A stretch of 47,488 nt of DNA from assembly GCA_003282885.1 (NCBI GenBank), contig QBYJ01000009.1:1-47488 (forward strand), written 5' to 3'. The notes below the pieces were generated by a model that worked only from the letters and a program-made list of their open reading frames with translations, ran no database searches and was not told the origin of the DNA. The translations under genes were made by a program, and so were the position numbers. Below, piece by piece: positions 18,738-28,060 of this stretch (position 1 is its first letter; every line of letters begins with the position of its first letter). The stretch is from SAR116 cluster bacterium AG-325-F22 (GTDB lineage: Bacteria; Pseudomonadota; Alphaproteobacteria; Puniceispirillales; Marisalimonadaceae).

Positions 18738-20768
18738 TTGGAATTAACTAACAAAGAAATTTTATCTTTAAAAGTCATAACATTGGATGATGATGGCTAT
18801 GCAGTTGGCAAAATTTCTGAAAGCAATCATCCATTAAAAAAAATACAGATACCTTTTAATAAAAACAACATAAGTTTTAGTGTTAATGATCATCTATTAG
18901 TAGAATTAGAGTCAAAAAATAAAAAATATAAATTAATCAAAATAATAAAAAAAATTCAAATTGATAGAAAATGTTTTTTTGCAAAAGTAAAATTGAGTTC
19001 AAAAAATAAGTTTATTCTTCAAGTTTTAGAAAGAGGAATTCAAAGTAAAGAAGTTATTGAACCAATAATACCTGAAGACCTTTTAATTAAAAAAGGTGAT
19101 GTAGTTAAAGCTCAGATTGCTTCTGGACAAGCTTTAAAAAAATTAAAAATAAATAAAATTAAAACCAACAAAAGACTTAAATTTAAAGCTAGAGTTCAAA
19201 AAACTTATGCTGAAATTTTAGAAGTTATTGGGTCATCTTTAGATCCTAGAGTTTTTTCTTATCTTGCTATAAAAGAGCACGACTTAAGGAATAATTTTGA
19301 CATTAATATAAAACATGAAGTTAAAAAACTAGATATCATTGATACAAATTCACGAATGGACTTAAGAGAAATGTCCTTTGTTACAATAGACGGAGAAGAT
19401 GCAAAAGATTTTGATGATGCTGTTTATGCGGAACAATTAAATCAAAAAAAAGGATGGCGTGTTCTAGTATCTATTGCTGACGTGTCACATTTTGTCAGAG
19501 AAACCTCCTATATAGACAAAGAAGCAAGACTTAGAGGAAATTCAGTATATCTTCCCAACTATGTGATTCCAATGCTCCCTGAAGAATTATCAAACAATTT
19601 ATGCTCTCTTAAACCCAATCTTGATCGAGCATGCTTAACAGTTGAAATTATTCTTGATAAGAATGGATTAAAAAAGTCTCATTCTTTTTACAGATCTATA
19701 ATTAACTCAAAAAAACGCCTGACCTATAATGAAGTTGAAAATATTATCAATAATAAATTTATAGATGAAAGTATTGAACCAAATATTTTAAAAGTAATTA
19801 AGTCTCTTCACCATGTTTATAAAATTTTGGAAAATATCAGAGAAAAAAGAGGTGCTTTAAATCTAGAATTACCTGAAAAGAAAATTATATTTAATGAGGA
19901 TGGTTGGCCTCAAGATATCAAAAATATTTATGGAGTAACAAGTAATAAAATCATTGAAGAATTAATGATATTGGCAAACGTGGCAGCTGCTGAAGAAATA
20001 AATAAGGTAACTAATCAATCAATTTACAGATGTCACGAACCTCCAAGCCAAGAAAAATATAAATCATTGATAGATTTGGTAGGACAACCTTTATCAAAAA
20101 TCTTAATTGGGAAAGTACCTCATCCTTCATTGATGAATAAAATTTTAGATGAAATTAAAGGTTCTCCTGAATATGAGTCTGTTAATCAGTCAATTTTGCG
20201 AAGTCAATCTCAAGCAAAATACGAGAATAAAAACAAATCACATTTCGGTTTGGCTCTAAAAAACTATGTTCATTTTACCTCACCTATAAGAAGGTATGCT
20301 GATTTATTGGTTCATAGACAAATTATTTCAATAATCAATAAAACTTTAATTCAAAAAAATGAAAATAATGACCTCAAATCAATATGTGATCATATTTCAA
20401 ACACCGAAAGGAAATCAATCGTTGCCGAAAGAAAAACTGTCGATAGATATATCTCATTGTTATACCAAAAAAAAATAAATGAAATTGTCGATTGCTCAAT
20501 ATTATCAATACATAAATTTGGTGTTTTTGTGTCTATAGATAATGGTATTGCTGACGCATTACTTCCTATAAGAGAGCTTCCCAATGACTGGTATGATTTT
20601 GACCAAATAAAACAAATATTGATTGGCGAGCGGAGTGGTAAAAAATTTAGTGTTGGCATGCAGCTTAAAGTAAAGATTATTGAAGTTGTTCCTTTAACCG
20701 GGAGTATTACTGTTAAATGGATAAGTAATAAGATGGGAAAACAAAAGAAAGAAAAGAAATCAAATTAA
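18738..20768 (+). CDS. rnr: Ribonuclease R (RNB family) lacking the N-terminal helix-turn-helix
   Basis: A 3'-5' exoribonuclease that degrades structured RNA. The RNB catalytic motif DGEDAKDFDDA gives Asp218, Asp221, Asp224, Asp226 and Asp227. HFTSPIRRYADLLVHRQ is the other conserved RNB motif, and an S1 domain (GVFVSIDNGIADALLPIREL) ends the protein before a Lys-rich tail. At 676 residues it is shorter than typical RNase R (roughly 750-815) because it begins directly at the cold-shock domains. An in-frame TAA at 18720-18722 rules out a longer N-terminus in this frame. The start is TTG at 18738, not strongly supported by a Shine-Dalgarno. RNase II is an alternative name, but the topA-rnr-rpmG order points to rnr. 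Confidence 0.93.
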   Translation: MELTNKEILSLKVITLDDDGYAVGKISESNHPLKKIQIPFNKNNISFSVNDHLLVELESKNKKYKLIKIIKKIQIDRKCFFAKVKLSSKNKFILQVLERGIQSKEVIEPIIPEDLLIKKGDVVKAQIASGQALKKLKINKIKTNKRLKFKARVQKTYAEILEVIGSSLDPRVFSYLAIKEHDLRNNFDINIKHEVKKLDIIDTNSRMDLREMSFVTIDGEDAKDFDDAVYAEQLNQKKGWRVLVSIADVSHFVRETSYIDKEARLRGNSVYLPNYVIPMLPEELSNNLCSLKPNLDRACLTVEIILDKNGLKKSHSFYRSIINSKKRLTYNEVENIINNKFIDESIEPNILKVIKSLHHVYKILENIREKRGALNLELPEKKIIFNEDGWPQDIKNIYGVTSNKIIEELMILANVAAAEEINKVTNQSIYRCHEPPSQEKYKSLIDLVGQPLSKILIGKVPHPSLMNKILDEIKGSPEYESVNQSILRSQSQAKYENKNKSHFGLALKNYVHFTSPIRRYADLLVHRQIISIINKTLIQKNENNDLKSICDHISNTERKSIVAERKTVDRYISLLYQKKINEIVDCSILSIHKFGVFVSIDNGIADALLPIRELPNDWYDFDQIKQILIGERSGKKFSVGMQLKVKIIEVVPLTGSITVKWISNKMGKQKKEKKSN

Positions 20769-20836
20769 AAATAAAATTCTGCACCTTGACTTTATCAAAA
20801 AAAAAGATAAGTTCCATCTAGGAATAGGAGTTATTT

Positions 20837-21004
20837 ATGGCTAAACCAGCTACTTTACAAATAAAACTACTGAGTTCTGCAAATACGGGTTTTTTCTACG
20901 TTACTAAAAAAAATCCTAGAACTAAACCAGAAAAATTAGAACTTATGAAATATGATCCTAAGGTCCGCAAGCATGTATTGTTTAAAGAGGCTAAAATAAA
21001 GTAA
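20837..21004 (+). CDS. rpmG: 50S ribosomal protein L33
   Basis: A 55-residue L33 starting [20 protein letters not shown] and ending [12 protein letters not shown]. The motif [21 protein letters not shown] is diagnostic. It is the zinc-free (C-minus) form, as no CxxC pairs are present. A strong AGGAG Shine-Dalgarno at 20826-20830 sits 6 bases before the ATG. It lies 68 bases after rnr and converges with eipB 6 bases away. Confidence 0.97.
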   Translation: MAKPATLQIKLLSSANTGFFYVTKKNPRTKPEKLELMKYDPKVRKHVLFKEAKIK

Positions 21005-21010
21005 AATATA

Positions 21011-21811
21011 TTAATTGCAGCTCTTCTTTTTCATAATATTAAAGTCTTTTAAAACTGCCCTAATTTTAAAATTTCCGTAGTGAACCTCATATGAGTGAAC
21101 TACCCCCGATTCATCCAAATCTAAAATAATTTCATAGTCAGGGTTTTCTGATTTAGAACTTTCATTATAAAAAGCTATTTTAATTGGCCAAACAATTTTA
21201 TTTCTAAAATAGTCAAAATCATTAAATTTTGAATTCCTTTTTTTACCTATAAATGCAGATACGATTTTAATATATTCTTTTTGTTCATTTCCAAAAAAAA
21301 CTTTTTTCGTAAATATTTTTTCTCCATTTTTTGCAGCCTCAATAAGTTTTTTTAAATGTTCAATAGGCAATAAAGTATCTTTTTTGAAAGATAATTTATT
21401 GATAGAACTATTAATTACTGAACCAGAAATATTAATATCATTTTTTTCAACGAAACCTTGATAAGAATTATTGCCATTTAATTCACTTTTTTCATTTAAT
21501 TCAAAACTATGTTTTGTTCCTGAAAAATTTTCAAATGTTGAATAGCTTGAGTAACTATTAGTCATTTTTTTATTAGGTAACTCGTATATAAGAACATAAT
21601 CTTCTTTGACATTCCAACCTTCACAATTTTCCATTATTTCAAAGTAAGTTTGACCTTGTCCACCTTCCAGAAAACTGTTGTCTTCTATATCCTCAACATC
21701 AAGCGTGTAAGTGGCTTTATGTGATAAAAGCTTTATGCCAAAAGATGGACTAGTGATAATAATTAAAAAAACAGAAAGAAGATATATATAACTTTTAAAA
21801 AACATTTTCAT
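21011..21811 (-). CDS. eipB: Periplasmic cell-envelope integrity protein EipB (DUF1849)
   Basis: A 266-residue secreted protein with a hydrophobic signal segment (residues 5-23, ...YIYLLSVFLIIITSPSFG). The mature start LLSHKATYTLDVED and the later CEGWNVKEDYVL fit DUF1849/EipB, a beta-spiral periplasmic protein studied in Brucella that supports envelope integrity. The family has a disulfide between an early and a C-terminal Cys; here a Cys occurs in ENCEGW and another in the last residues (KKKSCN). Other family-like parts are TLLPIEHLKKLIEAAKNGEK and DYEIILDLDESGVVHSYEVHYGNFKI. It converges with rpmG and diverges from rnd. Assignment is from remembered family features, so moderately sure. Confidence 0.75.
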   Translation of the reverse strand: MKMFFKSYIYLLSVFLIIITSPSFGIKLLSHKATYTLDVEDIEDNSFLEGGQGQTYFEIMENCEGWNVKEDYVLIYELPNKKMTNSYSSYSTFENFSGTKHSFELNEKSELNGNNSYQGFVEKNDINISGSVINSSINKLSFKKDTLLPIEHLKKLIEAAKNGEKIFTKKVFFGNEQKEYIKIVSAFIGKKRNSKFNDFDYFRNKIVWPIKIAFYNESSKSENPDYEIILDLDESGVVHSYEVHYGNFKIRAVLKDFNIMKKKSCN

Positions 21812-21881
21812 ACCCCTTTATTAATATAATGTTATTAATGTTTAAATATATTCTCATAAGAATTGAATCAGATTATTAAAA

Positions 21882-23036
21882 ATGAATAAAACAAATAAAA
21901 TTATTATTAATAACGATACATTAAAAGAATTTATTAATAAATGTTTAAAACAAAAAGTATTAGCAATCGATACTGAGTTTATTAGAGATAATACTTATTA
22001 TCCTATATTATGTCTGGTACAAATCGCAGGCAAAGATTTTGCAGCAGCAATTGATCCACTTTCAGGGATAAATATGAAACCAGTATGGGATTTACTTTCA
22101 AATGAAAAAATTTTAAAAATTTTTCATGCTGGAAGACAAGATATAGAAATTTTCTTAAATTTAACAGGGGAAATCCCAAAGCCAATTTATGATACACAAA
22201 TTGCTGCAATGTTTTGTGGTTTTGGTGAACAGGTTGGTTATGAGAGATTAGTAGAGAGGTTTTTAGGCTTATCCATAAATAAGGAAAATCAATTTACGAA
22301 CTGGTTACAAAGACCACTTACAAAAAATCAATTAGATTATGCAATTTCAGATGTAACTCATTTAATAAAAATATTTCCTTCGATTAATAAATTAATTAAA
22401 GAGGCCGACAGACAAAAATGGGTTCATAAAGAGATAGAACAACTTAACAAAAAAGATATATATAATGTAAATCCTGAAGAAGCCTGGAAAAAAATTAAAA
22501 TAAAATATTCTAAACCTGAAACATTAAATATACTAAAAACTCTAGCAAAGTGGCGAGAAAATGAATGTAAACGAAGGAATATTCCTAGAAACAGACTTAT
22601 TAGAGATGAAACTTTAGTAAATATATCTCTATTTAAACCCAAAAAAATTGATTCATTAAAAAAAATTAGAGGTTTGCCTAAAAACTTTTCTCAAAATGAT
22701 TTAAATGAAATTATAAAAAGGATTAATATTGCAGAAAAAATTGATTCTGAAATGTGGCCACAAGTTTTTAAATTTAACAAAAAATCTAACGTAAATAAAT
22801 GTAGTTTGGATTTATTAAAGTTATTACTCGTATATTGTTCCAAAGAAAGTGGATTAGCTGAAAAGTTAATTGCTGATACAGTCGATCTTAAGTCAATTTT
22901 AGATGGTAAAAGAGATGGGCTCAAGGTGTTTGAAGGTTGGAGATACGATATATTTGGTAAATTTGTAGATTTATTATTAGAAGGTAAATTAGGATTTACT
23001 ATTGAAAATTATGAAATTAAAAAAATAAATTTTTAA
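21882..23036 (+). CDS. rnd: Ribonuclease D
   Basis: A 384-residue 3'-5' exonuclease of the DEDD family that trims tRNA and other RNA 3' ends. The DEDDy residues are visible: Asp30 and Glu32 in AIDTEFIRDNTYYP, an Asp in HAGRQDIEIF, and YAISDVTHLIKIF with the final Asp and Tyr. An HRDC domain follows from about residue 205 (LAKWRENECKRRNIPRNRLIRDETL) with a second, weaker HRDC-like region to the end. It is a single gene facing hdaA, with 6 bases between the ends. Confidence 0.96.
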   Translation: MNKTNKIIINNDTLKEFINKCLKQKVLAIDTEFIRDNTYYPILCLVQIAGKDFAAAIDPLSGINMKPVWDLLSNEKILKIFHAGRQDIEIFLNLTGEIPKPIYDTQIAAMFCGFGEQVGYERLVERFLGLSINKENQFTNWLQRPLTKNQLDYAISDVTHLIKIFPSINKLIKEADRQKWVHKEIEQLNKKDIYNVNPEEAWKKIKIKYSKPETLNILKTLAKWRENECKRRNIPRNRLIRDETLVNISLFKPKKIDSLKKIRGLPKNFSQNDLNEIIKRINIAEKIDSEMWPQVFKFNKKSNVNKCSLDLLKLLLVYCSKESGLAEKLIADTVDLKSILDGKRDGLKVFEGWRYDIFGKFVDLLLEGKLGFTIENYEIKKINF

Positions 23037-23042
23037 CTATAC

Positions 23043-23759
23043 TTAAATTTCATCTAAAATAGTATTTATGATTTTATAACTAATTTTTTTTTTCGTTTCT
23101 AAAGAATGAATATCCAATTTATTAATAAAACTTATAACACTATCAAAATTTCTTTCTAGTCTCTCTAATATATATATATGTTGTTTATCGTTTATAAATA
23201 ATTGCTTCTCATTTGAATATTTTACCATGAAAGAATATAATAGTACATCGTCTGGCAATTTTATTTCACTACAAATTAAGCTACGTATTCTAGAATTGAG
23301 ATCTTCAAGTTCCCAGTTCATGCTTGAAGGTGATAAATTTGATAGAAATAAGGCTGAACCATTTTTATGTGTAATTCTATTTAAAAAATGCATGACTAAT
23401 TCTGATGGATGTTTTTTACCAGGAACAAAATCATCTATAATAAACTTTTTACCCTCTTCTATTTTATCTAAATTAAAATTAGTTAAAGAAGATATGTATT
23501 CACACTGATTATATTGTTTAAATATCTGAGATAAATGTGTTTTACCAGAGCCTTTAGGCCCAAAAATAATAGCTGCTGGTATAGAGTTTATTTTTTTTTG
23601 ATTTTGCCATAAAGTCGAATTTTCTACTAATCTGACAGCTTCTTCATTACATTCTGAAACAATAAAATTTTGACTGTTTTTAATTGTTTTAAAAGATAAT
23701 GGCAGTGCCATTTGTTTATTAAAAACTTGTTTACTTATATTTCTTATTTTTAAGGTCAT
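23043..23759 (-). CDS. hdaA: DnaA-related replication regulator HdaA
   Basis: A 238-residue AAA+ protein resembling DnaA domain III without the DNA-binding domain IV. That is the arrangement of Hda/HdaA, which stimulates DnaA-ATP hydrolysis with the sliding clamp. Near the N-terminus QMALPLSF fits the clamp-binding QxxLPL motif. Walker A is FGPKGSGKTHLSQIF and the Walker B/acidic region FIIDDFVPG. The sensor region has FLSNLSPSSMNWELEDLNSRI. Its place downstream of the AI-2E-family permease gene (13 bases apart) is the standard alphaproteobacterial context. Confidence 0.9.
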   Translation of the reverse strand: MTLKIRNISKQVFNKQMALPLSFKTIKNSQNFIVSECNEEAVRLVENSTLWQNQKKINSIPAAIIFGPKGSGKTHLSQIFKQYNQCEYISSLTNFNLDKIEEGKKFIIDDFVPGKKHPSELVMHFLNRITHKNGSALFLSNLSPSSMNWELEDLNSRIRSLICSEIKLPDDVLLYSFMVKYSNEKQLFINDKQHIYILERLERNFDSVISFINKLDIHSLETKKKISYKIINTILDEI

Positions 23760-23772
23760 GTAATAGTTATCA

Positions 23773-24786
23773 TTAAAGTAATTTAATAAAGTAATACCTA
23801 ACTAGCACTCCCAAAACTGCTGCAACAGGCAAAGCAATCAACACACCAACAAAACCTGATAAAAAAGCACCTGTTGATAAAGCAAAAATAATCCAAACTG
23901 GATTTAATTTTATTGCGTCTCCAACTAATTTTGGGGTTAAATAATAACTTTCAAGTAATTGGCCAAATATAAAGATTAATAGTAATATTAGTAACTCAAA
24001 AGAAAAACTAAATTGGGAAAAACCCAAAATCAAAGTAAGTCCCCCCCCTAAAAAAGCTCCCACAAAAGGTACAAATGAAATAATACCTGCAAAAATACCA
24101 AGTATAATTCCAAATTTTATATCAACTAAAAATAGTCCAATTCCATAAAAAATTGATAAAATAAAACATACTAAACCTTGACCACGTATAAATTTAGCTA
24201 AAACTTGATCTATTTCTTTTATTAAAATTGGGAAATCTTCAAAATGAGATTTATTGGCAAAATTGTATAAAAATAGTTTAATTTTATTAAATTCTAAACT
24301 CATATAAAAGCTAATGATAAATATTAATACAATATTAAAGACACTACTAAAAAATTCTATCCCATTGCTAATTAAGTGATTACTAGAAGTAAGAAGATTT
24401 TTAGATAATGGCTTAAAAAAACTTGTATAATCAATAGTCTTAATTTTTTCACTAAATAAATATTTATTATTTATTTCTTTTATAAAGTTTTCAGCATCCC
24501 TCAAATATTCTGGCGCGATAGTAATTAGATTTTGTATTTGATGAAAGATAATTGGTATAATTAAAATAAGCACAGATAAAAAACCCAAAACAAAAATTAT
24601 TACTGATAAAAAACTTGAAAATGTTTGGTTTAGGTATTTATCAAAAAATATTTTTAATGGATTTATCAAATATGCAATAATAAATGCTATTGCAAATGGA
24701 GTTACCACCTCAAACAAGTATATTATAATTAAAAATAATATTAATATAAATGCGTAAAGATAAATTTTTTTTGAATTATCTGTCAT
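23773..24786 (-). CDS. AI-2E/PerM-family transporter
   Basis: A 337-residue inner-membrane protein with about eight hydrophobic segments, an early PFAIAFIIAYLINPLKIFFDK and the conserved late GIISFVPFVGAFLGGGLTLILG and YYLTPKLVGDAIKLNPVWIIFALSTGAFLSGFVGVLIALPVAA. These are hallmarks of the AI-2E family exporters (PerM/YdiK/TqsA). Substrate not known; some members move autoinducer-2 or ions. It is the middle gene of the minus-strand unit DUF2066 - PerM - hdaA, with gaps of 20 and 13 bases. Confidence 0.92.
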   Translation of the reverse strand: MTDNSKKIYLYAFILILFLIIIYLFEVVTPFAIAFIIAYLINPLKIFFDKYLNQTFSSFLSVIIFVLGFLSVLILIIPIIFHQIQNLITIAPEYLRDAENFIKEINNKYLFSEKIKTIDYTSFFKPLSKNLLTSSNHLISNGIEFFSSVFNIVLIFIISFYMSLEFNKIKLFLYNFANKSHFEDFPILIKEIDQVLAKFIRGQGLVCFILSIFYGIGLFLVDIKFGIILGIFAGIISFVPFVGAFLGGGLTLILGFSQFSFSFELLILLLIFIFGQLLESYYLTPKLVGDAIKLNPVWIIFALSTGAFLSGFVGVLIALPVAAVLGVLVRYYFIKLL

Positions 24787-24806
24787 CTTTAAAACCTCAG
24801 TTTAAC

Positions 24807-26147
24807 TTAATAAACAAGTATATATTGTCTAGAATTTAAATTTTTGAATACTAGTTTTTTTTCGTTTACAGCTTGAAAAAAAGTTTTCTTATTTCCCATA
24901 AATTTTACAAAAATTCTTCCCTCTGAATTGGTAATGTGAACTACATTAACGTCAATAATAAAAGGTAAATTTTTAAGTTTTTTTAAAACCATAGGCCAAA
25001 CACTTATATCCTTTTGATGCAAAATAGTATTCTTATTATATTTCAACTGTTTAATAGAATTAAATACACCTCTAGTAATATTTTGAAAACTATTAACTGT
25101 TTTGTTTTTGTAAAAAACAATCTCTTTTTTAATTTTAAATATTCCTTTATTTTTAAAATCTTTTGTTGATTTTACGTATACTACCTTATCGTTAAATAAT
25201 AACTCACTTTCTAGTTTAGTAGAAGAAATAGCAGTGATTGGGATTATTAAATCTACTTGATTTATAATACTAGTATCTATTAGATTGTTTTTTTTCCATT
25301 TTTTTTCAATTGATCCAATAATTTTTAATATTTCGTTTGATATTAGTGTATTATCCACATCGTATATAGAAGAAATTTTCTTAAGAGGTATTTTATTTCT
25401 GTAAACTGTATTAACTAATTTTCCATGAAAATTGTAATACTTTGCAAAAGAAGTTAAGTAAGTTTTTCCATCTGTTTGTAATACAGGTTCTGCTATTACT
25501 ATTAGCAAAGCATTGGTTTTTTCATTTTCAATTAATTTCTGTATAAATTTTCTATCTGAATTTAAAAGAGCATTGGCACTTATGGTTCTGTTTAGCTGAA
25601 AATTGCCTTGAGCAAGTTTTAGTTTGACTAATCCATCAACTGATTTTAATTTAGTTTTCCATTTTTTATACCATTTATCTTTTTCGTCCCAAATTACAAA
25701 TCCTCTTGGTCCTTTGAATATTGGGAGAATAGAGATGGGTTCTCTAAAAGTCTCAGAATATTTTAGCTTATTTTTACGGAAGAAATTAATTACTTCGTTT
25801 CTATTAAAACAAATGTCAAAATTAGCTAAATATCTTTTGTCACTATTTGCTTCATTATTAATTTTTAAATAATCAACTAGTGTTAAAATTTCATTTTCTT
25901 TAAATTTTAGATTATTTTTTTTTACTATTAATCTATCTATCAACCTTCTTACACCTAAAAATTTTGCTTTATTTTCAGCTTCAGATCTTGCTTCATTTAT
26001 CGATTCTTTTGTTAAATCAACGCTTATATTTTCTATGTAAAATGGTGAATTCTGACAATCCTCATTTATTGAAGCAAAAGATATTGAAATAAAAAAAAAT
26101 ATTTTAGAGATTATAGTAAGAATTATTTTTAGGAAATGTAAAAACAT
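24807..26147 (-). CDS. DUF2066 domain-containing secreted protein
   Basis: A protein of unknown function, about 447 residues from the preferred ATG at 26147. The frame extends upstream to a TTG at 26201, but starting at 26147 gives a clear signal peptide (MFLHFLKIILTIISKIFFFISISFAS). The mature part begins NEDCQNSPFYIENISVDLTKESINEARSEAENKAKFLGVRRLIDRLI, typical of DUF2066, with INEARSEAENKAK the recognisable segment. Its role is undefined; the conserved linkage with PerM, hdaA and divergent purM is the main context. It is likely periplasmic or membrane-anchored. Confidence 0.8.
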   Translation of the reverse strand: MFLHFLKIILTIISKIFFFISISFASINEDCQNSPFYIENISVDLTKESINEARSEAENKAKFLGVRRLIDRLIVKKNNLKFKENEILTLVDYLKINNEANSDKRYLANFDICFNRNEVINFFRKNKLKYSETFREPISILPIFKGPRGFVIWDEKDKWYKKWKTKLKSVDGLVKLKLAQGNFQLNRTISANALLNSDRKFIQKLIENEKTNALLIVIAEPVLQTDGKTYLTSFAKYYNFHGKLVNTVYRNKIPLKKISSIYDVDNTLISNEILKIIGSIEKKWKKNNLIDTSIINQVDLIIPITAISSTKLESELLFNDKVVYVKSTKDFKNKGIFKIKKEIVFYKNKTVNSFQNITRGVFNSIKQLKYNKNTILHQKDISVWPMVLKKLKNLPFIIDVNVVHITNSEGRIFVKFMGNKKTFFQAVNEKKLVFKNLNSRQYILVY

Positions 26148-26270
26148 TAAATAATTACCTGACTTTTTTATTGATATGTAACTGTAACATCGATATATCA
26201 ATATATGAATATTAGAAAACTTTCATTAAGTATTAGTCATAATGACTTATTAAGTTAAAATAGTATCAAA

Positions 26271-27347
26271 ATGTCAAAAAAACCAAATAAATTAATTAAT
26301 CACTCAATTACGTACATAGATTCAGGTGTAAATATAGATGAGGGAAATAAACTTATTTCTGAAATTTCTCATATTACAAAAGCTACTTCAATTAAAGGCG
26401 CGACAGGTGAATTAGGTGGATTTGGTGGATTGTTTGATTTAAAAAAAACTGGCTTAAAAGATCCTATTCTTGTTTCTAGTACTGATGGTGTTGGTACAAA
26501 ACTTAAATTAGCAATTCAAACTAAATCATATTTTAATATTGGAATTGATTTGGTTGCAATGTGCGCAAATGACGTATTAGCTCAAGGAGCAAAGCCACTT
26601 TTTTTTATGGATTATTATGCTACAGGAAAATTAGATAAAGATGTAGCAATTGAAGTGATTAGAGGTATAGCAGAAGGATGCAAACAGTCAGGGTGCACTC
26701 TTATTGGTGGTGAGACTGCTGAAATGCCAGGACATTATGAAAATGATAATTTTGACTTGGCTGGCTTTTGTGTTGGTGCTGTAGAAAGAAAAAATCTACT
26801 TAAAAAATGTTCTGTTAAAAGTGGTGATTATGTTATTGGCTTATCTAGTAGTGGAATTCATTCAAATGGCTACTCACTAGTAAGAAAAGTATTAGAGACC
26901 CATTCAATTAACATTTTTCAAAAAGCTCCATTTGATAGCACAAAAATACTTGCTGAAATATTGATGGAGCCTACATTTTTATATACAAAAGCATTTTTAG
27001 CAGGAAATCAAAAAGAAGAGATAAAATCAATAAGTCACATAACTGGCGGTGGTTTGATTGAAAATCCACCAAGGGCATTTAATTCAGATCTAACAATTAA
27101 ATTTAATATGAAAGATTATGAGCTGCCACCATTGTTTAAGTGGTTGAAAGATTTAGCAAATATTTCTCTTTTAGAGCTCGCTAAAACTTTTAACTGTGGA
27201 ATTGGACTTTTAATTTTTGTAAATAAAAAAAATGTTGAAACAGTAATGAAGAATGTAAACAAAGCAGGTTATAATTCATTTGTAATTGGATCAATTGTTG
27301 AAAAAAAAACAAATAAAAGCGTCATATTTGATGGATGGGAACTTTAA
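26271..27347 (+). CDS. purM: Phosphoribosylformylglycinamidine cyclo-ligase
   Basis: AIR synthetase, the ATP-dependent ring-closing step of purine synthesis. The 358 residues include ITYIDSGVNIDEGNKLISEI, GGFGGLFDL, STDGVGTKLKLAI, DLVAMCANDVLAQGAKPLFFMDY, LIGGETAEMPGHY and SHITGGGLIENPPRAF, all standard PurM motifs. It diverges from the DUF2066 gene as in other Alphaproteobacteria. purN, which usually follows purM in that context, is not present; the next gene is a small oxidase-subunit gene 106 bases downstream. Confidence 0.97.
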   Translation: MSKKPNKLINHSITYIDSGVNIDEGNKLISEISHITKATSIKGATGELGGFGGLFDLKKTGLKDPILVSSTDGVGTKLKLAIQTKSYFNIGIDLVAMCANDVLAQGAKPLFFMDYYATGKLDKDVAIEVIRGIAEGCKQSGCTLIGGETAEMPGHYENDNFDLAGFCVGAVERKNLLKKCSVKSGDYVIGLSSSGIHSNGYSLVRKVLETHSINIFQKAPFDSTKILAEILMEPTFLYTKAFLAGNQKEEIKSISHITGGGLIENPPRAFNSDLTIKFNMKDYELPPLFKWLKDLANISLLELAKTFNCGIGLLIFVNKKNVETVMKNVNKAGYNSFVIGSIVEKKTNKSVIFDGWEL

Positions 27348-27453
27348 CTTTTATTTAACTGTGTTTGAAGTTAAAATTATATCCTACTGACTAAGTATAA
27401 TTAATACAAGCTTGTGTCACTATAACTAATTTTATGAATTTATGGAGTATTAT

Positions 27454-27582
27454 ATGAGTAATAAAATAGACAAAGAAACAGAAGAGCATAAAATATTTTA
27501 CGAAAATTTCTTAAAATATACAACTTACAGTACAGTGATTATTATTGCCATTGTTGCATTAATGGCAATTTTTTTGGTTTAA
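27454..27582 (+). CDS. aa3-type cytochrome c oxidase subunit IV-like small membrane protein
   Basis: A 42-residue peptide, MSNKIDKETEEHKIFYENFL followed by KYTTYSTVIIIAIVALMAIFLV. It has a charged N-terminus, an HxxxYxxFLK-like segment and a single C-terminal membrane helix. This matches the bacterial aa3 oxidase subunit IV family (PF07835), a one-helix accessory subunit of terminal oxidase in Alphaproteobacteria. A GGAG Shine-Dalgarno at 27444-27447 supports the ATG. It stands alone between purM and convergent ndk (3 bases away), without other oxidase genes. Confidence 0.8.
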   Translation: MSNKIDKETEEHKIFYENFLKYTTYSTVIIIAIVALMAIFLV

Positions 27583-27585
27583 AAA

Positions 27586-28008
27586 TTAATAAATTAATTC
27601 AATTTGAGCGAAAAAAAATTCAATTTCAGTTTTTGCATTTTCAATACTGTCAGAACCGTGTACTGAATTTGCCTCTATACTTTCGGCAAATTCATTTCTT
27701 ATAGTACCTTTTTCCGCTTCTTTTGGATTAGTGGCTCCCATAACATCTCTATTATGCTTTACGGCATTTTCACCTCTTAGAACTTGAGCAATTACTGGAC
27801 CTGAAATCATAAAATCAACTAATTCATTAAAAAACGGCCTATCTTTATGAACTTTATAAAAATCTTGGGCCATTTTCTTAGTTAATTGCAATCGCTTTTG
27901 AGCAACTATTTTTAGGCCAGCTTGTTCGAATTTAGCATTTATAGAACCAGTTAAATTTCTTCTAGTGGCGTCAGGTTTGATTATAGATAACGTATTTTCA
28001 ACTGTCAT
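27586..28008 (-). CDS. ndk: Nucleoside diphosphate kinase
   Basis: Ndk equilibrates NTP and NDP pools. With ATG at 28008 the protein has 140 residues, the family norm. A GGAGG Shine-Dalgarno (28014-28018) lies 5 bases upstream, so the in-frame TTG at 28020 is not the start. [11 protein letters not shown] is the N-terminal signature, and the phospho-accepting His117 is in NSVHGSDS. The [11 protein letters not shown] segment is also typical. It is transcribed on the minus strand downstream of pepA but has its own promoter-like sequence (28031-28060). holC, often between pepA and ndk in this phylum, is absent. Confidence 0.98.
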   Translation of the reverse strand: MTVENTLSIIKPDATRRNLTGSINAKFEQAGLKIVAQKRLQLTKKMAQDFYKVHKDRPFFNELVDFMISGPVIAQVLRGENAVKHNRDVMGATNPKEAEKGTIRNEFAESIEANSVHGSDSIENAKTEIEFFFAQIELIY

Positions 28009-28030
28009 TAAAGCCTCCAAATTTTGCTTT

Positions 28031-28060
28031 ATTATATGTGTTGATATAAATTATCAACAC
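28031..28060 (-). promoter_or_regulatory. Candidate ndk promoter overlapping an inverted repeat
   Basis: On the minus strand a perfect TATAAT (28036-28031) lies 12 bases before the ndk Shine-Dalgarno. TTGATA occurs upstream with a 15-base spacer, or TGTTGA with 17. The -35 element falls within one arm of the 9-bp dyad at 28038-28060, so a protein binding the dyad would compete with RNA polymerase. This is read by eye only. Confidence 0.45.

Noticed and set aside
20786-20811. TTGACT...GATAAG as an rpmG promoter
   Set aside because: The spacer is only 14 bases and the -10 match is poor; it may also be a short TTATC/GATAA hairpin with an A-loop.
27343-27375. Inverted repeat after purM as terminator
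   Set aside because: The 8-bp A+T-only stem has a 17-base loop and is not followed by a T-tract; too weak to call.
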